Source: an uncultured Bacteroidales bacterium (GTDB lineage: Bacteria; Bacteroidota; Bacteroidia; Bacteroidales; UBA932). Taken from it: a DNA stretch of 16,851 nucleotides. Positions 6,882-14,200 of this stretch are shown here, piece by piece (the stretch's first letter is position 1; each line of letters starts with the position of its first letter). The DNA lies in the NCBI GenBank assembly GCA_934702165.1, contig CAKUYG010000026.1, positions 1 through 16,851 on the forward strand, given 5' to 3'. The notes under the pieces are model-generated. The model did no database searches, was not told the origin of the DNA, and saw only the letters and a program-made list of their open reading frames with translations. The position numbers were made by a program, and so were the translations under genes.

Positions 6882-9800
6882 TTATCTCAGTTGATAGAGC
6901 AGCGGTGTGCCGTCGAGCCGGACGGCAGTCTCAAGTCCGTCGCTCGGGTCTCTGAGCTCCCTTATTATCAAAAAGTTTACTCCCTCAGGAGAGGCCGGCA
7001 TTCCCTGCAATTGCGCGCTCACGTCAAGCCACTTGGCATCAGTGCCGGCTCCGAGAAGCACTTCTCCCGCTACTTTCCACGATGTCCCCGTGACCCTATG
7101 GTGCCGGACATCCAGGCCTTCAATCTCCCCTCCGGAGTACCTGTCACCCGGCCGGACATAGACGTGATACCGCGCTTCCTGTCCGCCAGCGGTCCGTGCG
7201 CTAAAGCCAAGCAGGCAGCCTGCGGCCTCGGAATCGAACTTGTCGAAATGCACAATTGCGGCACTCGCCTTTCCGGATGAATAAGCGTCAGAGGCCTCGA
7301 TGACAGACACACAGTCAGCCTTGATCTTCTTTACGGCAACCTTTTCAAGAGGTACTGAGACCAAAGATACCGACTGCGGACGCAGGTCAATATGCAGGAC
7401 GGAATGTCTGTCGGTGCAGAGTATCTCGGCATCACCATATGCGACGGCGCTCACTTCCTCGCGGATCAGTCTCTTCTTACCCCCGCAGCCGAGAGAAGAA
7501 AGGTCTATATTGAGGGTGACATCACCGCCGTCGCGGTTGACAAGCCAGAGATATGCCTTGCCGGCCAGCGAATCGACTGAAGCGCACACATCCACGGCAG
7601 AGTTCGATGCATCCTGCTCGAGAGCAAGCAGAGGGCGCTCATCCTTGAATCCTTTGGCGAAGAGCCTGACCACGTGAGCGGTGCGCTGCATGCCTGAAAC
7701 ATCGTAGCAGTCCCGTTCGACAAGTGACGGGGCGACCTCTCCATAGACCTTGACCTCGCGGACAATACATTTTCCCTCGTCGGTAAATGTCAGCCTGAGC
7801 TGCGAAGCAGACATCGGCTCATCGAAGAGGTACCAGACGTGGGCGTATTTGTTGTCCTTCTCCTCAACCTCCGGGACTTTCTCCCACCTGCCGGAGCGGA
7901 AAGCTTCGAGGGTGAAATTACGCGCTCTGTCCGGAGCGGTGAACACTCCTCCTTCCGAACCGGTGTATATGGACAGCCCTCCGATTCTCCGCTCCGCTCC
8001 AAGCGAGAGGGTGAGGGTCTTGACTCCGTCAGTACTGCAAATCCATGACGAGGAGTCTGACTTGTCACCATCCACCACATTGGAAGCAGGATGACCGGAA
8101 TCGGAAGCCGAAGCGCTGACGCCACATCCGAGGGCGATGTTATCCAGAGCATCCTCGGCGAAGCGCGTGCCTTTCCATATATAATGATGTCCGGACTTGA
8201 TCCCACGCGGGTAGGTGGAACTTGCCGTGTTGGCAAACTTGAACGCCCACATCCCGTACGCGCCTTCAAGCATATTCCGGGTGTAGATTCCAGCCCATTC
8301 GGAGAATAGCGACGGTGAGTCCATAGTCTCGTCCTTGTCTATCAGATAGGCATTCATCCAACGCCCGATCTCGGTGTATATGACCGGCAGGGCACGGCCC
8401 TGAGGACTGTTGTCACGCAGGATGGAAGAAATCATCGATGTACGGCCGATGTAGCCGGATGCAGGGACATTATAGGAATGGGTGGAGAAGAGATCCACAT
8501 AGCCTGGAGCCGCCGCCACAGCAGCCCACCAGTCAGTGTTGGTACCGGCAGTTACAGGGCCTATAAATTTAGCTTCCAGCGATTTGCCGTAAATCCTGTT
8601 GACATCTTTTATGGCGGTGTGCACGGCATCGGAGCAGACTTTCATAAGTTCGATGTAGAGCGACAGAGGCATAGGGCCGGCCTCCTTGTGGTTGGGCTCG
8701 TTCTTCATCGCATACATCTCCACATCCGCACGCCTCGCAGCATAGAAAGCCAAAGCGTAGTACTTCTGCCAGAGTTGCCACTTGTTGACCCAAGAAGTAT
8801 TATAGCGGTTCTTTTTGAATCCGCATTGCATGAGAATATCCACTCCCATCGCGTGAAGTTCATCAAGGGCGTAGTTGAGCGACATCGTGTTGGTGGAATA
8901 GATCACCTTGTCAGCATTGTCGGATATGGCTTTCCAGTTGATGATGCCGCTCCCCTCCGGATTGGAGGAAAGGGCTGCTTTGAGAAGGGAAAACTCCTCC
9001 TCGCTCGCAGGACAGGATTCCATATCGATCCATGCGTTCTTGAGAAAGGTATCTGATTCCGTCCAAAGGCGGACCGAATTGACCCCTGAATATTCAATCC
9101 AGGAACTGACGTTGCTCCCTGGCACATAATAGCCCTGATTGTATCCGACGTACTTCATCGTCTTGCCGTCCACACGCGGAAGTACCTTGACTCCGATTGT
9201 ACGGGAAGCCTCACCAGACTCAGTGGCGCGCTCGACAGACGGTGCCGGCATTGACTTCAATTCCCTGCCCCAACCTTCGAATTCAATGATTCTGATTGCT
9301 TCGCCGTCGGTGGACTTGAGGCGGAAACGGCAGGAAGTAATCGGTCTGGAAAGAAGGAACGAGACGGTGTCAAGACGGTTTTCCGTGGTATAAGTTTCAT
9401 CAAGATCGGTCCAGTTCGCATCGTCCCAGTACTGTATGATGAAGTTCTTGACATTCCAGTATCCAGCGCGCTGGTGCTTCTCGTGCGGCTCTTTCTCCGC
9501 TTCCGGGATGCCGGTGACAATCACGATGGAATCGACCTCGCAGTAGTTTTTGAGGGAGACTTCCAGCAGGTGCGGATAGTCTTCGGACGAAATCCAACGC
9601 GAGTCTCGGGTATATCTCCCATCTACGGCAAGGCTGTCCGGAAAACCCTCGCGACTGCCGGAGGAATAGACCTCCGCTCCTCTGAAGACATTGGCACGGC
9701 CCGAGGCTGACCGGGCTTTGCGAGCTGGACTGAATTCGGACTTGAGTATCACACAGTAGCGCGATCCGGAAAACGAAAGTTTAAATCTGCTGGCATCCCC

Positions 9801-12554
9801 GACAGAATGCGGGAGCGAAGACTCGACGGTGATGGTCTTGCCGGACGGGATGTTCACCTCCGACACTTTCTCTCCGTTGACAGATATGGTCAGGTTGGCG
9901 TCTTTGGAATAGGGATTCCAGAGAGTAGTGTACATATACCGGCGGTCAGCAGGCAGCTTGATGGCGACATGGCCCTCGCCGCGGCCCTCATCCTCAGGAG
10001 CAACCATGTCGCTGCCGCCAGAGGTATAATCATAAGGAGCGAAAGGGCGGCGTCCTTTAGGCACATACTGAATTCCGGGACGGGAGTTCCAGCCGCCATA
10101 AGAGCCCACATACTGGTAGCCCCACCTGTCCACCTTGAGCGGCCAGCGATCCTGCTGATCCGCAGGAACAATAGGGAAAGTATTGAGTAGCAATCCATTG
10201 TTAGCGCCGGTAACGATACCTCGCTCGGAGGCGTAGTCCCCCCAGATAATCTCGTCGGAGATTTCACGGTATGCCTCGTCGGTCTCGTCCGAGCAAAGGT
10301 AGGAGAGGATGTTGGCATAGAACCTGTCGGCTATCGGGTCGAGGCCCAGACGCGATGAGAGGTCGAAACCGGAGAGCAGCACAGAGCCTTCGCCCTCGAA
10401 GAGTTCGCAGAGCGCCGTGCCGGAGAGATTCCGGCTGTAGTTTGCCAGCACCGCGACCTTGTCGATATCTGCCTTGCGCAGAGAAAATCCCCTGCTGACA
10501 GGGTAGACGCGCGGGAAGCCCGCCTGACTCTCGTCAAACCCGGTATAGTCCGACCAGAGGCGGAAATTGTAGCGGTCGAGCCCCTCGAAGACCTTGTGAT
10601 CAACCCGCTCCAGATTGATGTTCATTCCGTCGCAGTATGTGTAGCTCGGGGACAGGTACTGCGGAGAATTGCTGCTGTCACCGAGCATCTCCACCCGTGT
10701 CGGCAACCAAGAGGTATCGAATTCGCCCTCCTGCTTCATCACCAGCACCTTGCCGCCACGCTTCACAAAGTCGCGCAGGGCGTCTCCACTGAAATCCTTG
10801 CACCAGGAATCTTCCGCTATGATGAGTGGAGTTCCTGCATCGGCGGTGGAAATAACGGTCGAAGAGGAGAGTGTCGCGGTCCGCTTGGAGAGCGAGGCGA
10901 TCTCTTCGGCACAGCTGCTCTTCCACCGTGAATCGGCAACGAAGATGCGCGTCGTATTGGAGGAAATGGACTCTCCATTATCAAATATCTGACCTTCAAG
11001 AGTATAATTACCAGTCGCAAGGTCTCGTGGGAGCTGTACGGACAGCTTGGTGGAGTATATCCCGTAGTAAGGTATATCCGGGAGCGGGAGTCCGCCGGAG
11101 CAGACTGCCCTGCCGTCTGCGGTGAGCAGTCTCCACTTGACTTCTGCGCCATCAAGGTCGCGGAAGAAATCATCATCGTTGACGATATGGAGCACGGTCG
11201 AGACCGTGTTGCCGGCATAGGCGTTGTAGTTCCAGTTCTCCCAACTTAACAGAACCGGCTGATAGCTCACACCATATTGGTAGGCCGCCGGCTTGGGTTT
11301 CATCTCAGAGAAACTCGAGATCCCGTCCCAATTGTGGAAGATTATCGTGAACGGCATAACGCCCGAAAGACGGCGGTTGGAAGACCTGAAACGGCGGAAC
11401 ATTTCGGTTGCATTTTTCAAGGCAAAAGCCTGATATTCAAGCGCATCATGAGGCTGATCAGCCGCAGGCGCATGCCCTGTCCAGCATTTCTGTGAACCCG
11501 GCTGTTTGGTGCGAGAACAGAGATTGTAGGCACCGTCGACACCTGTGTAGTTGCCCACACACTCAGTGAACGTAATAGCCTGCTCACCGGACGGATTCTG
11601 CCAAACCCCGGCGTACCTGAGATTGAGGAATGTCAGGAAAGAGTTGTAGTACCAGCCCCAATATCTGTGCACATCGTAGACATCGGCTTCACGCCCCATA
11701 CCATAACCGGCATTACCGATATAGGCGCGGGTATTGTCCCATTTCACAAGTTGCCTGTAGCAGGACTGAAGGAAGTCATGCCAAAGTTCGCCTTTGACCC
11801 CTTCGTAAGGCATCTCGTTGGACATCACGTAAATGACGACGGACGGATGGAAACTGAGCGGGGTGAACTCGTCTCTGTAGTACTCAACAGAGGCTGATAT
11901 ATCGGTGGACGGCTTTGACTCGCTTTCGCAGATGCGAGGCCTGCCGTAGCGCCCTCCGAATACCATCATCCCCTCTTCATCGCAGACGTCCAGCCAGTTC
12001 TGGTTGGTCGGTATACGTATAATATTGACATTCTGACTCTTCAGAAAGCGCACATATTCTCTGGCAAATTCTTTGCCCGTCCCCAGGGCCTCCGGGACAC
12101 CGCGGTCCGGAGGATTGATTGAGTTGCCCCTGAGGAAGATGGGCTTGCCGTTGAGGTAGAAATTGCCGTCCTTCATCTCGAAGCGGCGAAAACCTATGCG
12201 CTTACCACAGTTGAATCCGCGTCCTGAAATTTCTAAATCATATAGCACCGGAGACACCGGACTCCAGAGTTCAGGAGACAAGCCGTCTATCTCATAAGAG
12301 CAGACCTGACCTTCGGCAGAGCGGCTCAAGCTCAACTTGCCAAGTTCTCCCTTCCATAGCAGGGAGCCGTCAGCACAAGAGGTGATGCTCGCTGTAAGTC
12401 CGGAGGTGTAGGCCCTGTCGGAAGAGGCCACAAGTTCGACCCGCAGCGAACTGTCCGTGGTGAAGACGTTCACCCTGTCTGCCCTGACCTGTGCGAAAAC
12501 ATTTCCGCACAGGACCAGGAGACAGAGTGTCCATATATTGCGAAGAGTATTCAC
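6882..12554 (-). CDS. 1890-residue bimodular glycoside hydrolase: GH2-like barrel plus a second clan GH-A-like barrel, with two discoidin-type domains
   Basis: Signal peptide (1-21, cleavage after NVFA), then an immunoglobulin-like domain and a GH2-type TIM barrel (about 120-430). GFRRFEMKDGNFYLNGKPIF marks the barrel entry; VIYVMSNE gives the acid/base Glu247 and ITFTE the nucleophile Glu331. Next come a glutamine-amidotransferase-like segment (about 560-755), a beta-sandwich region, and a first F5/8 type C domain (about 953-1097). A second barrel (about 1118-1475) has MYAMKNEPNH (acid/base Glu1286) and VIYTE (nucleophile Glu1395). A second F5/8 domain (about 1470-1606) and C-terminal beta-domains finish the protein. 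The N-terminal jelly roll of ordinary GH2 enzymes is missing. Probably a periplasmic exo-enzyme acting on two linkages. Substrate is unknown, though the locus points to a rhamnose-containing glycan. The start is GTG; no ATG fits the signal peptide. It lies 21 bases after susD. Confidence 0.85.
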   Translation of the reverse strand: MNTLRNIWTLCLLVLCGNVFAQVRADRVNVFTTDSSLRVELVASSDRAYTSGLTASITSCADGSLLWKGELGKLSLSRSAEGQVCSYEIDGLSPELWSPVSPVLYDLEISGRGFNCGKRIGFRRFEMKDGNFYLNGKPIFLRGNSINPPDRGVPEALGTGKEFAREYVRFLKSQNVNIIRIPTNQNWLDVCDEEGMMVFGGRYGRPRICESESKPSTDISASVEYYRDEFTPLSFHPSVVIYVMSNEMPYEGVKGELWHDFLQSCYRQLVKWDNTRAYIGNAGYGMGREADVYDVHRYWGWYYNSFLTFLNLRYAGVWQNPSGEQAITFTECVGNYTGVDGAYNLCSRTKQPGSQKCWTGHAPAADQPHDALEYQAFALKNATEMFRRFRSSNRRLSGVMPFTIIFHNWDGISSFSEMKPKPAAYQYGVSYQPVLLSWENWNYNAYAGNTVSTVLHIVNDDDFFRDLDGAEVKWRLLTADGRAVCSGGLPLPDIPYYGIYSTKLSVQLPRDLATGNYTLEGQIFDNGESISSNTTRIFVADSRWKSSCAEEIASLSKRTATLSSSTVISTADAGTPLIIAEDSWCKDFSGDALRDFVKRGGKVLVMKQEGEFDTSWLPTRVEMLGDSSNSPQYLSPSYTYCDGMNINLERVDHKVFEGLDRYNFRLWSDYTGFDESQAGFPRVYPVSRGFSLRKADIDKVAVLANYSRNLSGTALCELFEGEGSVLLSGFDLSSRLGLDPIADRFYANILSYLCSDETDEAYREISDEIIWGDYASERGIVTGANNGLLLNTFPIVPADQQDRWPLKVDRWGYQYVGSYGGWNSRPGIQYVPKGRRPFAPYDYTSGGSDMVAPEDEGRGEGHVAIKLPADRRYMYTTLWNPYSKDANLTISVNGEKVSEVNIPSGKTITVESSLPHSVGDASRFKLSFSGSRYCVILKSEFSPARKARSASGRANVFRGAEVYSSGSREGFPDSLAVDGRYTRDSRWISSEDYPHLLEVSLKNYCEVDSIVIVTGIPEAEKEPHEKHQRAGYWNVKNFIIQYWDDANWTDLDETYTTENRLDTVSFLLSRPITSCRFRLKSTDGEAIRIIEFEGWGRELKSMPAPSVERATESGEASRTIGVKVLPRVDGKTMKYVGYNQGYYVPGSNVSSWIEYSGVNSVRLWTESDTFLKNAWIDMESCPASEEEFSLLKAALSSNPEGSGIINWKAISDNADKVIYSTNTMSLNYALDELHAMGVDILMQCGFKKNRYNTSWVNKWQLWQKYYALAFYAARRADVEMYAMKNEPNHKEAGPMPLSLYIELMKVCSDAVHTAIKDVNRIYGKSLEAKFIGPVTAGTNTDWWAAVAAAPGYVDLFSTHSYNVPASGYIGRTSMISSILRDNSPQGRALPVIYTEIGRWMNAYLIDKDETMDSPSLFSEWAGIYTRNMLEGAYGMWAFKFANTASSTYPRGIKSGHHYIWKGTRFAEDALDNIALGCGVSASASDSGHPASNVVDGDKSDSSSWICSTDGVKTLTLSLGAERRIGGLSIYTGSEGGVFTAPDRARNFTLEAFRSGRWEKVPEVEEKDNKYAHVWYLFDEPMSASQLRLTFTDEGKCIVREVKVYGEVAPSLVERDCYDVSGMQRTAHVVRLFAKGFKDERPLLALEQDASNSAVDVCASVDSLAGKAYLWLVNRDGGDVTLNIDLSSLGCGGKKRLIREEVSAVAYGDAEILCTDRHSVLHIDLRPQSVSLVSVPLEKVAVKKIKADCVSVIEASDAYSSGKASAAIVHFDKFDSEAAGCLLGFSARTAGGQEARYHVYVRPGDRYSGGEIEGLDVRHHRVTGTSWKVAGEVLLGAGTDAKWLDVSAQLQGMPASPEGVNFLIIRELRDPSDGLETAVRLDGTPLLYQLR

Positions 12555-12575
12555 AATTCTGTCAAAGTTTAACGA

Positions 12576-14183
12576 TTAATACCAGCCCTCGTTCTGGCCG
12601 TAGCCCGGCATCACGTCGAGGATATCCTGAGGAATAGGCCACCTCCACCACTTGGAAGAGAAGTTCTTACGCGGATGTATGTAATCTGACGCAAGCTGAG
12701 GATCCTCTTTCTTGGTATCGCCGGCGTGAAGGGTTACTCTCTCCTCGAGGAGGCCGAGACGCTTGAGAAGCGGCCAGCGCACACCTTCAAAATTCAACTC
12801 TCTCGCATACTCGTCGAGGATTTCGTCCATTGTGAGCGGAGCTGTGAATTTCTTAAGGTTGGCGCGTTCGTAGGTCTTGTTGAAGTATTCGTGGGCCTTT
12901 GTGCTGGAGCCTCCCTCCTTATGGAAATAGGCCTCGGCAGCAATCAGATAGGTCTCAGCAAGACGGTAAATGACAGCATCTTTGAAGGATGAGCGCCTCT
13001 CTATGTTGTCAGCGTTGGTCCACTGGTCGAAGAACTTCTTGGACATCGGATGCAGGCTCTCCAGATATTGGGCCCCTGTCGAAGGTATCACCTCATCCCC
13101 AAGAGATTTTCCTGCCGGGAGATGGTCGGGGTCATTGTAGTGGAATTTGTGGATGAACATATCCTTATACCTGTTGTCCGTGGCCTGATCGTAAAGCCCG
13201 AGAAGGTAAGTATTCGGATAGACGCGGCCCCAGCCATATCCGCCGTATTCGAGCGTGAAGTAGCCGAGCGCCTTCTTGTAGTTGCTGGTGGTGATGAGCG
13301 AGAGGCGGTGCCCCACGGCAACACCGTCGGAGATGCTGCTGCCGCCTCCAGGCTCGGCGGAGAACTGGAAGGAGTAGAGGACTTCCTTGTTGCGGAGGTC
13401 GGCTCCGTTGAACACGTCGGCCATAGTGGTCATCATATCGTAATCCGGGCACTCGAAGATGTCCTCGCAGTTCGTGATGGCACTGTCCCAGTCGCTCTCC
13501 CACATCGCCACCTGGGCGCGGATGTGCTTGGCGACAGCCTTGGTCATCCTGCCATACTGGGCACTGGCACTGCCGGACGGTACGGTCCAGTCGAGATATG
13601 GCATCGCATCCTCGAGGTCCTGCTTGATAAGCGAGAGTATCGCCTCAGAGGATGCCGGACGATAGACGCGACCGTCAACATTGTCGGCGGTGGTAGGTAT
13701 GGTATTGATATAGAGCCTCTCGAACCTCTGGTAGAGAAGGAAATAGGAGCGGGCCCTGAAAACTTTTGCTTCGGCATATGCGCGGGCTACGGTCTCATTT
13801 TCGAGGCCGAGCTGCTCGGCGTAGTAAATGATTTCGTTTGCCTTGCCTATGATGGAGTAGTATATGTTCCAGATGTTCTTGAAGGTGTCAGTGGAAGGAT
13901 CAGGCGTATCGAGACGCGCCATGCCGGCAGCTGTACCTGACCTGAATATCATAAGATCGGTGCTGTAGTCAAACATAAGCACGGCATACTCCATACTCTC
14001 GACCTGAGTGGCGATTGACCGGTCCTTCGGATATAGTCCGACTGCGGCGCGGCTCAAGCCCTCCGGCGTGGAGTAGAGGTATGAGGTGGTGATGCTTGTC
14101 TTGGATTCGACATTCAAATCCTTGGTCGTGCAGCCTGCGGCAACAAGCACGAGAGTTATTAGAGGCAGTAATATCTTCTTCAT
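12576..14183 (-). CDS. susD: SusD/RagB-family outer-membrane glycan-binding lipoprotein
   Basis: The 535-residue length is normal for SusD proteins. A lipoprotein signal peptide ends in VAAGC (Cys18). The N-terminal part (TTSYLYSTPEGLSRAAVGLY, then IWNIYYSIIGKANEIIYYAE) and the helical YAEAKVFRARSYFLLYQRF region with its TPR-like packing are standard. The C-terminus has the family's usual run: YRLAETYLIAAEAY, ELNFEGVRWPLLKRLG, KWWRWPIPQDIL and PGYGQNEGWY. SusD forms the lid of the SusC transporter and captures oligosaccharide at the cell surface. Its start lies 17 bases after the susC stop, behind a strong Shine-Dalgarno sequence, so the two are co-transcribed and probably translationally coupled. 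Ligand specificity cannot be read from the sequence. Confidence 0.95.
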   Translation of the reverse strand: MKKILLPLITLVLVAAGCTTKDLNVESKTSITTSYLYSTPEGLSRAAVGLYPKDRSIATQVESMEYAVLMFDYSTDLMIFRSGTAAGMARLDTPDPSTDTFKNIWNIYYSIIGKANEIIYYAEQLGLENETVARAYAEAKVFRARSYFLLYQRFERLYINTIPTTADNVDGRVYRPASSEAILSLIKQDLEDAMPYLDWTVPSGSASAQYGRMTKAVAKHIRAQVAMWESDWDSAITNCEDIFECPDYDMMTTMADVFNGADLRNKEVLYSFQFSAEPGGGSSISDGVAVGHRLSLITTSNYKKALGYFTLEYGGYGWGRVYPNTYLLGLYDQATDNRYKDMFIHKFHYNDPDHLPAGKSLGDEVIPSTGAQYLESLHPMSKKFFDQWTNADNIERRSSFKDAVIYRLAETYLIAAEAYFHKEGGSSTKAHEYFNKTYERANLKKFTAPLTMDEILDEYARELNFEGVRWPLLKRLGLLEERVTLHAGDTKKEDPQLASDYIHPRKNFSSKWWRWPIPQDILDVMPGYGQNEGWY

Positions 14184-14190
14184 AATGCGG

Positions 14191-14197
14191 TCCTCCT
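14191..14197 (-). promoter_or_regulatory. Strong Shine-Dalgarno sequence of susD
   Basis: The minus strand reads AGGAGGA, seven bases before the susD ATG at 14183. It fixes the start and should give efficient translation of susD right after the susC stop. Other genes of this locus (HTCS, enzyme gene, lipoprotein, rhaM) show no comparable site, as expected in Bacteroidota. Confidence 0.75.
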
Positions 14198-14200
14198 ATT

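Noticed and set aside
13050..13940. Long plus-strand open frame (296 codons) opposite susD
   Set aside because: It is antisense to a well-recognised SusD gene. Its V/E/G/R-rich translation is the usual mirror of a GC-rich coding strand and shows no domain.
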